This document shows, in pieces, positions 17,994 to 27,009 of a stretch of DNA of 64,000 bases; within the stretch, counting starts at the first letter, position 1, and each line of letters opens with the position of its first letter. The stretch is from Mucilaginibacter sp. UR6-11 (GTDB taxonomy: Bacteria > Bacteroidota > Bacteroidia > Sphingobacteriales > Sphingobacteriaceae). Both the position numbers and the translations under genes were made by a program. The DNA is taken from contig NZ_JAJIWO010000002.1 in assembly GCF_020880695.1 (NCBI RefSeq), positions 248,001 through 312,000 of the forward strand, in the 5' to 3' direction. The notes under the pieces are model-generated. The model had not been told where the DNA came from. It made no database searches and saw only the letters and a list, made by a program, of their open reading frames with translations.

Positions 17994-18869
17994 ATGAAAG
18001 CTGTTATCCCTATGTATGATATTTGCAGCCTGACCCAGCGGCAGGATGATCTGCTGATCAGTCGTTTTGCGCCGTATTTAAAAAGCCACCGCAATTTGCA
18101 TTTGGCGCATAAACATAGTTTTTATCACCTGGTTTTTTTTACCAAAGGGGGCGGCTCACAAACTATAGATTTTCAGCAGGTACCGGTAAAGCCCAACCAG
18201 ATTTATTTTATGATACCGGGCCAGGTGCATAACTGGGCCTTTAAAGGTGAGGTTGATGGGTATATTATCAATTTTTCGGTGCCGTTCTTCCAGTCGTTTT
18301 TATTAAAGGCGAACTACCTTGAGGAACTGCCTTTTTTTACCGGTATCATCAATGACGCGGTAATAGATGTGCCGGCTGAATTACAGGACAGGGTCATTAA
18401 TATTTTTGAGGAACTTATCCGCGAAAGCGAAGAACAAAAACCGATGGCCGGGGATATGATACGCAGCATCATGCTGCAATTATTTATCAGCATAGCGCGC
18501 CTGGGATTAAATAATAGCAACATCGCTATAACACCGTACAATTATACGTTGCTTCGAAATTTCCAGAAGCTGATAGAAAAAAACTACACAACCATACGGC
18601 TACCCAAACAATATGCCGAACTGTTGTATATTACACCGAATCATTTAAATGCCTTGTGTAATGATGTGCTGGGGATTTCGGCCGGCGAGGTTATCCGCAA
18701 CCGGATTGCATTAGAAGCAAAGCGCCTGCTGATTAATAATGATTTAACGGTGCTTGAGATAGCCAACCAGCTAAATTTTACAGACAACTCCTATTTCACC
18801 AAGTTCTTTAAGAAGCAGGTCGGCGTTACGCCCGAAGAATTTAGAAAAACAACCAACAACCATGAATAG
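17994..18869 (+). CDS. AraC-family transcriptional regulator
   Basis: 291 aa. N-terminal cupin-like sensor domain (HKHSFYHLVFFTKGGG near residues 41-56; MIPGQVHNW near 73-81) and C-terminal double helix-turn-helix (AELLYITPNHLNALCNDVLG near 205-225, then FTDNSYFTKFFKKQVGVTPE near 262-281). Effector unknown, probably a small carbohydrate or aromatic-like molecule as in relatives. A promoter -7 box ends 4 bases before the ATG, so the mRNA is either leaderless or translation begins at M7 (18012). It overlaps the DUF983 gene by 8 bases, which suggests coupled translation. Confidence 0.92.
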   Translation: MKAVIPMYDICSLTQRQDDLLISRFAPYLKSHRNLHLAHKHSFYHLVFFTKGGGSQTIDFQQVPVKPNQIYFMIPGQVHNWAFKGEVDGYIINFSVPFFQSFLLKANYLEELPFFTGIINDAVIDVPAELQDRVINIFEELIRESEEQKPMAGDMIRSIMLQLFISIARLGLNNSNIAITPYNYTLLRNFQKLIEKNYTTIRLPKQYAELLYITPNHLNALCNDVLGISAGEVIRNRIALEAKRLLINNDLTVLEIANQLNFTDNSYFTKFFKKQVGVTPEEFRKTTNNHE

Positions 18870-19302
18870 TTCAATTATAAACACCCAGACAATGGAAATA
18901 CCATCTCAATTATCTGCAGCTATACACTGCAAATGCCCTAAATGCCGCCGCGGCGATATGTTTGCCAACAGTATGTACGGCTTTTCGTCACAAAAAATGA
19001 ACAAGCAGTGTAGTCATTGCGGATATACGTTCGAGATTGAGCCCGGCTATTTTTACGTGGCCATGTTTGTAAGCTATGCCTTTAATATTGCCCAAATGGT
19101 AACCCTGGCGGTAGCAATATATGTTTTAACCGGCAGCCGTAATCCGTGGATCTATGTAGGCGCTTTATTAGGCGTATCTGTAGTGCTGTCTCCGTTTAAT
19201 TTCAGATATTCAAGAGTGGTGCTGTTGTATTGGTTAACACCGGGGATACATTTTGATCCGGAGAGGGCCAGGGATGATTATAAGAAGTTTGATCAGGTGT
19301 AA
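18862..19302 (+). CDS. DUF983 membrane protein with zinc-ribbon-like cysteines
   Basis: 146 aa. N-terminal CKCPKCRRGDMF and CSHCGYTF near residues 23-60 form a four-cysteine zinc-ribbon-like module, followed by two membrane segments (about 70-92 and 97-118). This is the DUF983 layout. Function unknown. Its ATG lies within the 3' end of the AraC gene. A perfect hairpin follows the stop codon. Confidence 0.85.
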   Translation: MNSSIINTQTMEIPSQLSAAIHCKCPKCRRGDMFANSMYGFSSQKMNKQCSHCGYTFEIEPGYFYVAMFVSYAFNIAQMVTLAVAIYVLTGSRNPWIYVGALLGVSVVLSPFNFRYSRVVLLYWLTPGIHFDPERARDDYKKFDQV

Positions 19303-19309
19303 ACAGAAT

Positions 19310-19336
19310 GTGATTCTGAGCATTGCTCAGAATCAC
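19310..19336. terminator. Perfect 12-bp hairpin between convergent genes
   Basis: GTGATTCTGAGC (19310-19321), loop ATT, then its exact complement (19325-19336). It sits 7 bases after the DUF983 stop and 9 bases before the stop of the convergent SPFH gene, so it probably serves both as terminator. Confidence 0.8.
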
Positions 19337-19345
19337 TAATCGTTA

Positions 19346-20248
19346 TTACTTATCACTCAACATAATCGGATTTTTCCCGCCACCCATAATAATGATCTTG
19401 GTATTGGGTGATAAGGCAATCTCCTTTTGCGCGCGGATAGATTCGTATTGCAACTGCTTGTCAGATAAACCGGTCGACAGGATCTTTTGGTAATCCGCAA
19501 TACCCTGGGCCTCTACACGTTTAACATCGGCTTCCTGGCGGGCCTTGGCCAGAACAAACTGCATTTTTTGTGATTCCTGCTCGGCTTGTATTTTTGATTC
19601 GATACTTGCTCTTACAGTTGCCGGTAAGGTAATATTACGCACCAGGATCTGCTGTACCTCCAGGCCGTTTTTGGCGAAGTTATCGCTGATGGTTTTATTA
19701 ATCTTAAATTGAAATTCCTGGCGTTTGGTCGAGTACAGGTCAACGGCGGCATAGCTAACCGCATTGTCGCGGATGGCGGTACGGGTAACCGGCCGCACAA
19801 TTTTGTCTACGTAATCATTGCCAATATTTTGCATAATAAACGGCGCCTTTGACGGGATAACCTTATACAATACCGAGAGATCAATTGTAACTTCCAGTCC
19901 GTCGGACGAGAGTACGCGAATCGCGTCATCGCCTTCAACGGGCCCTTCATTGCTTTTGGCGCTCATGGTATAGTTTTCGGTCTGCACGCTAAAGATTGTA
20001 ACATCAACCAGCGGATTGATAATATGTAAGCCGCTTTCAAGCACCTGATCCTCTACTTTACCAAACAGGGTTTGTACCCCAACCTTGCCGGGCTCAATAA
20101 CTTTAAATACGGACGATAGCAGGCCCAGGGCCAGTATAACAATACCAACAATGGTAACAGTGCCCCCAAAGCGGTTTCCTGGCTCGGGCGAGCGTTTAAG
20201 CACCGTGCCTGCTACAAGCACAATGACACCTAAAATTAAAAAGAGCAT
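19346..20248 (-). CDS. SPFH/prohibitin-family membrane protein
   Basis: 300 aa. Two N-terminal hydrophobic segments (about 1-17 and 27-47), then a SPFH/band-7 domain near 50-220 (VGVQTLFGKVEDQVLESGLH in part, RDNAVSYAAVDLYS, VRNITLPATV) and a C-terminal coiled coil rich in Ala/Glu (AEQESQKMQFVLAKARQEAD). Likely forms large membrane microdomain or scaffold rings in the inner membrane. Last gene of a minus-strand set with rhodanese and a small membrane protein, at gaps of 2 and 11 bases. Confidence 0.9.
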   Translation of the reverse strand: MLFLILGVIVLVAGTVLKRSPEPGNRFGGTVTIVGIVILALGLLSSVFKVIEPGKVGVQTLFGKVEDQVLESGLHIINPLVDVTIFSVQTENYTMSAKSNEGPVEGDDAIRVLSSDGLEVTIDLSVLYKVIPSKAPFIMQNIGNDYVDKIVRPVTRTAIRDNAVSYAAVDLYSTKRQEFQFKINKTISDNFAKNGLEVQQILVRNITLPATVRASIESKIQAEQESQKMQFVLAKARQEADVKRVEAQGIADYQKILSTGLSDKQLQYESIRAQKEIALSPNTKIIIMGGGKNPIMLSDK

Positions 20249-20259
20249 ATATTTGTGGG

Positions 20260-20445
20260 TTATGGTTTAAGCGTATTGCGTACTTCTTTCAACAACTTTA
20301 TTTTAAGCACCACAAATATCACCCCACCAAATACCGCCGCTAAAATATAATCGTAATGTTTATCGGTAATCCCCTTCCAGGCCAGGATAAGGCAACCAAA
20401 AATGCACAGGTTATAAAAGGTGCTTAATGCTATTTTCTTTTTCAT
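20260..20445 (-). CDS. Small two-helix membrane protein
   Basis: 61 aa with two hydrophobic segments (about residues 5-23 and 31-48) ending in a basic tail. No recognised domain name; possibly a Sphingobacteriaceae-specific DUF. It lies between the rhodanese gene (2-base gap) and the SPFH gene (11-base gap) on the same strand, so it is very probably co-transcribed and real despite its size. Confidence 0.7.
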   Translation of the reverse strand: MKKKIALSTFYNLCIFGCLILAWKGITDKHYDYILAAVFGGVIFVVLKIKLLKEVRNTLKP

Positions 20446-20447
20446 GG

Positions 20448-20762
20448 TTAATATACCGAAAGGTCGGGGTCAATCTCTGCCGCCCAGGCCAGTATACCGC
20501 CCTGCAGGTTTGACAGGTTGGTATAACCAAGCTGCTCTAACTGCATTATTGCTGCCGCACTGCGTTTGCCGCTGCGGCACATTACTACAACAGGCTTGTC
20601 TTTACGTACTTTGTCCGCTTCAATTACAATGCCACCCAGGGGTATCAGCAAGCCGCCGATATTTGATGTTTCATACTCAAAATCTTCCCTTACATCGATC
20701 AGTTGAAAGTCGTCGCCACGGTCTAATTTTTCTTTAAGCTCCTGTACTGTTATCTCTTGCAT
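20448..20762 (-). CDS. Single-domain rhodanese-like sulfurtransferase
   Basis: 104 aa, the usual size of a stand-alone rhodanese. The active-site loop is CRSGKRS with the catalytic Cys62, and the domain start LIDVREDFEY is canonical. Cytoplasmic, no signal peptide. It would transfer sulfane sulfur to cyanide or a thiol acceptor; the physiological acceptor is unknown. First gene of the rhodanese/small membrane/SPFH set. Confidence 0.93.
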   Translation of the reverse strand: MQEITVQELKEKLDRGDDFQLIDVREDFEYETSNIGGLLIPLGGIVIEADKVRKDKPVVVMCRSGKRSAAAIMQLEQLGYTNLSNLQGGILAWAAEIDPDLSVY

Positions 20763-20884
20763 AATTTTAAAAATTGTTTTAACAGATCAAATGTAGGTGT
20801 TCTGTATAATAATTACATCCTTATTTTGTAACAATCGGCGGCTTGGTGCGTTTCATAGGTGTTTACAGTATTAGCGTATATTAA

Positions 20885-22003
20885 ATGGATAAAGTTACCC
20901 GGTTTTTTTGGTTCTGTTCGGGCGCACATATTGATACCTTAAAAAAGTATCCTATAGAACATAATAAATATGTTGGCATTGGCGCAACGATTTTTTTTAC
21001 CGCTCTTTTTGCCTCACTATCAGGCGGCTATGCCATGTATTTTGTTTTTAACGGTGATGCTTTCGCCGTTGTTTTTGCCATACTTTTCGGACTGCTTTGG
21101 GGCACCGCCATTTTTAACATGGACCGCTACATCGTATCCAGTATCAATAAAGAAGGCAGCACCAATCAACAGATATTACAGGCTTCGCCACGGATTTTAC
21201 TGGCCATAATGATTGGCATCGTAATATCGCGCCCGTTAGAACTGAAGATCTTTGATAAAGAGATCCGCCAGAAATTAAAGTCAGCCTATATAAAAGGCCA
21301 GCACAGCAAAATAGACACGCTGCAAAAAACGTACAACGAAAAATATAATATGGAGCTGGCAAAAAATGCCGATCTGAAAAAAGAAAAAGATTCGCTTGAA
21401 AAAGATATAAACCGCTCCCGCAGCCAGCTCAATGAAGAAGTGTTTGGCGAAAAAAACAACCAGACATCGGGTATTGTGGGTTATGGTACTTATGCCAAAC
21501 AAAAACAAACCATTTTACAGGAAAAAGAAGAGAGACTGAAGCTGGTAACAGGTAATGCCGAAAAACTGGATCAGTACCTTAGTCAGCGTAAAGAGTATGA
21601 GGGCATAAACAGTACCAAGCTGTTTAGCGATCATCAGCTTGACAGCCTTGCCAAAATTGCCGGTTTTGCCGACAGGAACTGGGCACTCGGCCAGCTTGGT
21701 TATAACGAAAATGGCACCCGCGACCTGGACACTTACCTGGCGATATCTTTTATTGGCTACCTGTTTATTTTATTTGAGTGCCTGCCGGTTTTTGTAAAGT
21801 TAATGTCGCCTAAGGGCCCGTATGATATTGCCATGGCAAAAACATACGAAGCCAACGTATATTATGCCGAACGCGATAAGGAGCGGGACATGACTGTTAT
21901 TGACAGCGTTTACAAGGATCATGTGGATGAGGATATTAAGCGGCGAAGGGATACGCTCGCCAACCGGACAGGGGATGACCGTGACCGGCACAGGTATGAC
22001 TAG
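20885..22003 (+). CDS. DUF4407 membrane protein
   Basis: 372 aa. Membrane segments near residues 28-50, 57-75, 95-115 and 275-297 flank a long charged, helical central region (about 130-230) with coiled-coil character (DLKKEKDSLEKDINRSRSQL). The motif LFECLPVFVKLMSPKGPYD near 290-310 is typical of DUF4407. Function unknown. Divergent from the rhodanese gene. Confidence 0.85.
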   Translation: MDKVTRFFWFCSGAHIDTLKKYPIEHNKYVGIGATIFFTALFASLSGGYAMYFVFNGDAFAVVFAILFGLLWGTAIFNMDRYIVSSINKEGSTNQQILQASPRILLAIMIGIVISRPLELKIFDKEIRQKLKSAYIKGQHSKIDTLQKTYNEKYNMELAKNADLKKEKDSLEKDINRSRSQLNEEVFGEKNNQTSGIVGYGTYAKQKQTILQEKEERLKLVTGNAEKLDQYLSQRKEYEGINSTKLFSDHQLDSLAKIAGFADRNWALGQLGYNENGTRDLDTYLAISFIGYLFILFECLPVFVKLMSPKGPYDIAMAKTYEANVYYAERDKERDMTVIDSVYKDHVDEDIKRRRDTLANRTGDDRDRHRYD

Positions 22004-22075
22004 TTAGCCGCTGCCGCTTGACGATTATTCATTTTAATCGTATTTTGAGCGATAAAAAACCAGGATAAAATATGG

Positions 22076-22231
22076 GTGGAATACAGAAACCGTACCGGCG
22101 ACTATACTGGCACGGTAACGCTTGAAGAAAATCCTTACCTGGAAATGGTGACCTTTGAAACGGCCGGCAAAGCACCGGATGCAGAACAATCGACATTCCG
22201 CAATAACTGGTTATCATCAAAAGTGAAATAA
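22076..22231 (+). pseudogene. Small ORF, possibly frameshifted, upstream of the M28 peptidase
   Basis: An open frame from a GTG at 22076 encodes 51 residues with normal coding composition (starting EYRNRTGDYTG, later NPYLEMVTFETAGKAPD). The same frame continues upstream without an ATG until a TGA near 22046. If one A is removed from the six-A run near 22054-22059, a TTG at 22046 would start MSDKNQDKIWVEYRNR. So it is either a short gene with a non-ATG start or one broken by a homopolymer change or sequencing error. It ends 6 bases before the peptidase ATG. Family not recognised. Confidence 0.4.
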
Positions 22232-22237
22232 CAACGC

Positions 22238-23533
22238 ATGAAAAAATTTATAGTAGTAGTAGTAGCGGTAGCCGTATCGGGTCATTGCTTTGCACAGGAT
22301 GCAGACCGGCTTATTCAGCAAAAAGATGTTGAACGTATAATCAAAACGCTCTCTGCCGATGAGATGCAGGGCCGCGCCACGTTTACCCCGGGTATTGAAA
22401 AGGCGGCGAAGTTTATTGAGAATGAGTTTAAAACAATAGGATTAAAACCATTGGACGGAAATTCAGGCTTCCGCCAAAGTTTTAGCATGGTTAAAAGTAC
22501 GCCTATCAGTACATCAGTAGCAATTAATGATGTTGCGGTGGCCGCCGATCATATTGCTACATTTTCTGCTACGCCTATTAACTGGCAGGGCACTGGTGCC
22601 GAAGTAGCACGGGTAACAGTAGATATGGATTTACAAAACGATTTTCGTAAATTTTTAGGCGGAGACAAAGCCCGGCTGGTAATAGTCGATCCTAAGTTTG
22701 AGCCCTTTTTTAAACGCTTAAGCGCGTTTGCCTTACGCGGAAACACCGCCGCTAAGGATGCTCCGGTTCAGCCGCCTGTGGTATTTGTTTTAGGTAGTTT
22801 TGATGATGTAAGATCATATAAAGTTAACTATGATGTAAAAAATGCCGAAATGCCCCTGTTTAACGTAGCTGGGATCCTTCCGGGAAAAAGCAAAGCCAAT
22901 GAGTATGTGATCTTCTCGGGCCACTATGACCACTTGGGTATCATTAAACCAATGGATGGCGATAGTATAGCCAACGGAGCAGATGACGATGCTACCGGCA
23001 CTACCGCTGTGATTACCCTGGCTAAATATTTTAAGCGCCTGGACAATAATGAGCGCACGTTGATATTTGTAGCTTTCACCGCCGAAGAAATTGGCGGCTA
23101 CGGCTCGCAGTATTTTTCAAAACATGTCAGCGCTGATCAAACGGTTGCCATGTTTAATATCGAGATGATAGGTAAGGCATCAAAATTTGGCGAGAATTCG
23201 GCCTTCATCACCGGTTTTGAAAGATCTGATTTTGGTCCGATCCTGCAAAAGAATTTAAAAGGTACGGTCTTTAAATTTTACCCGGACCCATACCCGCAGC
23301 AACAGCTGTTTTACCGCAGCGACAACGCTACCCTGGCAAGGTTAGGTGTACCGGCACATTCTATATCAACCGACCAGATAGATACGGATAAATTATATCA
23401 TAGTGTAAAAGATGAGTTTAGCAGCCTGGATGTGGCCAACATTGTCGCAACCATTAAGGCGATAGCGCTAAGCTCGCGCACCATAGTTTCGGGGCAGGAT
23501 ACGCCTACCCGCGTTGCCAAACTTGAAAGATAA
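22238..23533 (+). CDS. Exported M28-family zinc aminopeptidase
   Basis: 431 aa. Signal peptide near 1-19 (ends SGHCFAQ), partly encoded by a GTA triplet run. The catalytic zinc-peptidase part starts near 220 with FSGHYDHLG (His ligand), GADDDATGT (bridging Asp), FTAEEIGGYGS (general base and ligand Glu), NIEMIG (Glu where many relatives have Asp) and AHSISTD (last His). The region before it (about 100-200) fits a PA-like insert. Acts in the periplasm or outside on peptides. A membrane-protein gene follows after 11 bases. Confidence 0.92.
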   Translation: MKKFIVVVVAVAVSGHCFAQDADRLIQQKDVERIIKTLSADEMQGRATFTPGIEKAAKFIENEFKTIGLKPLDGNSGFRQSFSMVKSTPISTSVAINDVAVAADHIATFSATPINWQGTGAEVARVTVDMDLQNDFRKFLGGDKARLVIVDPKFEPFFKRLSAFALRGNTAAKDAPVQPPVVFVLGSFDDVRSYKVNYDVKNAEMPLFNVAGILPGKSKANEYVIFSGHYDHLGIIKPMDGDSIANGADDDATGTTAVITLAKYFKRLDNNERTLIFVAFTAEEIGGYGSQYFSKHVSADQTVAMFNIEMIGKASKFGENSAFITGFERSDFGPILQKNLKGTVFKFYPDPYPQQQLFYRSDNATLARLGVPAHSISTDQIDTDKLYHSVKDEFSSLDVANIVATIKAIALSSRTIVSGQDTPTRVAKLER

Positions 23534-23544
23534 ATTTAAAGACC

Positions 23545-24171
23545 ATGGAAATCAAATCCCATAAAACACCCCGGATAGCGATACTAAGTGTAGCTACCGG
23601 TTTGTTATTAATGGCCGTTTTTACAACAATGTGGGCCGGTGTAGCCAGCAGCAGTTTAACAGGCACTGGCAAGTGGATAGAAATAGGTTTTTTTGCGGTG
23701 CTGGTAATTGCGTTTATCAGCAGTTCGGTTTACTTTTTCTCCGTATCAAAACGGTTCCCGGTTTTAAGCAATGATGCGGATAAAAACCGCGGTAAAAAAG
23801 ATGAGATGTGGTTCGGCATTATTTTCGGCGGCGAGGGGTTGGGTATCTTTATAGCTGTGAACCTGGTGATTAATCTTGGTCACCCCGACCTGGTGATACC
23901 CGCTATCGCGTTAGTTGTTGGCCTGCATTTTTATCCAATGGCGAAGCTGTTTAAACGCACGCTTGATTATTACATAGCTACCTGGTCGACGATTATAGCC
24001 ATTTGTGGTATTGTGTTTACGTTAAATAAAAGCATGGCACCGGCACATATTACTTTATTTGTGGGTATGGGCATGGCATTTTCTACAACCTGCTATGGCT
24101 TATACATGATCAGGGCCGGGATAAAATATATCAGGCGTACGCCTATTGATGTGCAATCTGCCGTGTTATAG
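23545..24171 (+). CDS. Multi-spanning membrane protein, unknown
   Basis: 208 aa with six hydrophobic segments (about 12-32, 45-65, 90-108, 113-130, 145-163 and 170-190) and a short charged loop near 70-84. No recognised domain. It sits 11 bases after the M28 peptidase gene and 1 base from the convergent GNAT gene, so it is probably co-transcribed with the peptidase. Confidence 0.7.
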   Translation: MEIKSHKTPRIAILSVATGLLLMAVFTTMWAGVASSSLTGTGKWIEIGFFAVLVIAFISSSVYFFSVSKRFPVLSNDADKNRGKKDEMWFGIIFGGEGLGIFIAVNLVINLGHPDLVIPAIALVVGLHFYPMAKLFKRTLDYYIATWSTIIAICGIVFTLNKSMAPAHITLFVGMGMAFSTTCYGLYMIRAGIKYIRRTPIDVQSAVL

Positions 24172-24172
24172 T

Positions 24173-24667
24173 TTACAGCTCCTTCCGCATCACATAGTCG
24201 TTCATCCAATACGGGCCGATAGGTACATCTTCTTCATATATTGCGTTAAAGCCCAGTTTCTCATAAAAGGCTTTAGCCTTGTTGTAGCGGTTTACATTAA
24301 GCTCTAATATCTTTTTACCGGCTTCGACCACTTTAACTGTGACGGTATTTAATAAGATCTTGCCATAGCCTTTTCCCTGGGTTGATGGAAGGCAATAGAT
24401 CTTGTGTAATTTATAAATGTCGGGGTCATCTTCGCGGGGCGAGTAGGCCGCGAACGCAACCGGAACGCCGTCCTCCAATAACAACAAAAAGGTTTGAATA
24501 CCTTGTTGAATTTGAGTAGTAAGCTTTTGTCGCGAATAGATCTCGGCCAGCATAAAGGTTATTTGCCCGGGCTCAAGTATCGGCGAATAGGTTGGCCACC
24601 ATATTTCGTGTGCCAGCTGCCTGATAGTTTCAACGTCGTTAACCGTTGCTTCCCTGATGGTATACAT
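24173..24667 (-). CDS. GNAT-family N-acetyltransferase
   Basis: 164 aa, normal GNAT size. The acetyl-CoA loop is visible as LPSTQGKGYGKILLNTV near residues 92-108 (Q/RxxGxG/A motif QGKGYG), followed by LNVNRYNKAKAFYEKLGF near 122-139. Substrate unknown. Immediately downstream (12 bases) of the ABC transporter ATPase gene on the same strand, so possibly in its operon. Confidence 0.92.
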   Translation of the reverse strand: MYTIREATVNDVETIRQLAHEIWWPTYSPILEPGQITFMLAEIYSRQKLTTQIQQGIQTFLLLLEDGVPVAFAAYSPREDDPDIYKLHKIYCLPSTQGKGYGKILLNTVTVKVVEAGKKILELNVNRYNKAKAFYEKLGFNAIYEEDVPIGPYWMNDYVMRKEL

Positions 24668-24679
24668 AAGCGATAAACG

Positions 24680-25423
24680 TTAATGATTTTCTTCGGGATC
24701 AATCTGCAGCGCTTTAATAAACGGCGTGTCGCCAATAGCGAAGTACTGCTTCAGCTCTGCCAGGGTTGATGAGCTGGTGGCCATATCTTTAATGATCTTT
24801 CCCTTTTCCATCAGCAATATCCGGTTGCAGACATCCGTAACGTGGTTAAGGTCATGGCTTGATACAATGGTAGTAACCCCCTTTTTATGTTGTTCTTTAA
24901 TGATGTTTTTTAAACGAAATTGCGTGGTTGGGTCAATATTGGCAAAAGGCTCATCCAGCATTAACAACTCCGGATTTTGCAGCAGGCATGATGCTATACC
25001 TACTTTAGTTTGATTGCCCTTTGACAGGTCGCGGATATATTTGCCGCGCTTTAATATTTCGCCGTTAAAAAAATCGGCATAACCGGCTAAAAAATCATCC
25101 GCCTGCGCATGGTTTAGCTGGTGCAGGCCGCCTATAAAGTAAAAATATTCTTCGGGCGTAAGGTAATCTATTAAAAAGCCCTCATCCAGGTAAGCGGCAG
25201 TATAGTTTTTCCAGTTTTCATGCCCGGCTACCGGTTCATCTTTTAACAGCACCCCGCCAGAATCGGGACGGATCAAATCCAATATCATACGGAACAGCGT
25301 GGTTTTACCGGCGCCGTTATTGCCTACCAGGCCTATGCTTTCGCCTTTTCTAATTGCAAGGCCGGGAATATTTACGACAATAACACCGCCGTAAACTTTC
25401 TTAAGATCTTTTACTTGTATCAT
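24680..25423 (-). CDS. ABC transporter ATP-binding protein
   Basis: 247 aa. Walker A GNNGAGKTT (residues 34-42), signature LSKGNQTKVGIA, Walker B LLMLDEPFANID and switch His in VSSHDLNHV, all intact. The LSKGNQ-type signature is common in export ATPases of the CcmA/natA type. It pairs with the permease-like gene 2 bases upstream. Substrate unknown; gliding, antibiotic or lipid export would all be guesses. Confidence 0.95.
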   Translation of the reverse strand: MIQVKDLKKVYGGVIVVNIPGLAIRKGESIGLVGNNGAGKTTLFRMILDLIRPDSGGVLLKDEPVAGHENWKNYTAAYLDEGFLIDYLTPEEYFYFIGGLHQLNHAQADDFLAGYADFFNGEILKRGKYIRDLSKGNQTKVGIASCLLQNPELLMLDEPFANIDPTTQFRLKNIIKEQHKKGVTTIVSSHDLNHVTDVCNRILLMEKGKIIKDMATSSSTLAELKQYFAIGDTPFIKALQIDPEENH

Positions 25424-25425
25424 CC

Positions 25426-26904
25426 TTATTTATTTCTAAAACCATCAAGTATGGCAAATTTTCGTTTATAAAAATCGGCTTCCAGGAATTTTATCCAGAG
25501 GCCGCGCGTTAATATCCCGGCAACGCCGCAGGCCGCAACAGCAGCCAGCGCCAGGTCTGGGTGGCCCAGTAATTTAAAGGGCAGGTAAATGATAAAGGGA
25601 GGGATAAACAGCAACAAAGACAGGATCAGTTGCGTTGCGCCAACCCCTTCCCAGTTAAATGATGCGCCTTTGCTCAGGTCAATACGTTTGGCATTGCGGT
25701 TGGCAAAGTATAATACAATATTAACCGTGATGCCCAAATTCCAGAGGTACATTATAAAATGGACCAGCAGCACCCGCCAGCCATAATAAACATAAGGTGT
25801 TGTTAATATAAACGCCACTGTTGATGTTGCGGTAAATAGCAGGTACTTGCCTCTTAAAAAATCAGCAAAACTTACTTTACTTACCATCAGGCCGTCAAAG
25901 TGTGACGCCTGCCAGCTAAACATAAACTGGCCATAGCTGATAATGAAGAAGCCGGTCATAAACATCCCTGCGAAAACCTTTAAGGCCTCGTTGGTCTTTA
26001 AACCGGGGTTGGTATAAAAGATCAATCCGTAAAATAAAAACAGCAATGATATCGTCAGTGCTGACCTGGGCCGCTTGTTCCGCAATATCAGTTTAACTTC
26101 GTTAGCCACCAGGCTGCCGGTCGCGCCGAAGCCGGCCAGTATCGGGAATTCGGTGCTGCTTTTGTATTCGTGTTTTTTGGTGCTTAGCTCTTCCAGGTAA
26201 AGATTTCTCTTCAAATACAAAAAGTTAACGTAATACATCAATGCCCCCAACGCTAAAGGGATCAATGCCAATAGCGGGTGTTTAATCAGGTTGCCAAAAA
26301 ACAGGTAGGATACGTTGCGGATAGAATAGATGTGCCATGACCAGTCGCCCAGTATAAACAATACCAATACGGCGGTTGCTATTAAAAATACCCAGCCGTT
26401 TAAGTTGGCTTTGCGTTTAATATACAGGGCCAGGTAGTTATTAAAAATTGACAGGCCGATAAACGACACCATAAAACTGATTACCGCCCGGCTGCCTGCA
26501 TCATGCAATACCACCTTAAATAAAAACGGCCAGAACAATAAAAACGGCCATAAATTAAATATCGAAAAAAGGGCGGTAAGGGCCAGGTAACCCACAATGG
26601 TATTGCGCTTAATGGGTAGCTGTAAATAGGGCTGTACCCGCAGGGTTGGCAGCTCCTGCAGCTGAAGCCTCGAGAACAACTCGCCAACAAAATAAATCAG
26701 CACTATCCCGCAAAACGAAAATATCAACGAATCATGCGGATATACTTTTTTCAGGATCAGGTCCATTAAAAATCCGGCGGCCACCACATATAACAGCAGG
26801 AGTAATATCAGCAAAGACATAATTATCCGTACCGCTAACGTTTTGCCGGCATTTTTTGAGCGCCAAAAAGCTTTAAACTCGTGCTTTATAAAAGTTATTA
26901 TCAT
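25426..26904 (-). CDS. ABC transporter permease-like membrane protein (DUF5687)
   Basis: 492 aa with about eleven to twelve membrane segments, starting with a cytoplasmic IKHEFKAFWRSKNAGKTL motif typical of ABC-2-like permeases and DUF5687. A middle cytoplasmic stretch (EELSTKKHEYKSSTEFP near 235-252) separates two halves of segments. It is the partner of the ATPase encoded 2 bases downstream and would form the transmembrane part of an exporter. Confidence 0.85.
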   Translation of the reverse strand: MIITFIKHEFKAFWRSKNAGKTLAVRIIMSLLILLLLLYVVAAGFLMDLILKKVYPHDSLIFSFCGIVLIYFVGELFSRLQLQELPTLRVQPYLQLPIKRNTIVGYLALTALFSIFNLWPFLLFWPFLFKVVLHDAGSRAVISFMVSFIGLSIFNNYLALYIKRKANLNGWVFLIATAVLVLFILGDWSWHIYSIRNVSYLFFGNLIKHPLLALIPLALGALMYYVNFLYLKRNLYLEELSTKKHEYKSSTEFPILAGFGATGSLVANEVKLILRNKRPRSALTISLLFLFYGLIFYTNPGLKTNEALKVFAGMFMTGFFIISYGQFMFSWQASHFDGLMVSKVSFADFLRGKYLLFTATSTVAFILTTPYVYYGWRVLLVHFIMYLWNLGITVNIVLYFANRNAKRIDLSKGASFNWEGVGATQLILSLLLFIPPFIIYLPFKLLGHPDLALAAVAACGVAGILTRGLWIKFLEADFYKRKFAILDGFRNK

Positions 26905-26972
26905 ACCCCGACCAGCTAAGGAACCGTTAAAATATTATCGTAATGATAATTAATTAAATTAAGACAAGCGAA

Positions 26973-27006
26973 GGCCCTCCCTTAAGTCTCTTCTTCAGAG
27001 GGGGCT
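26973..27006 (-). terminator. Imperfect hairpin after rarA
   Basis: A GC-rich inverted repeat (GGCCCTCC near 26973-26980 with GAGGGGGC near 26998-27005) directly after the rarA stop codon. The sequence is of the CCCTC/GAGGG type seen also near 36843, so it may belong to a family of interspersed terminators. Confidence 0.55.
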
Positions 27007-27009
27007 TAC

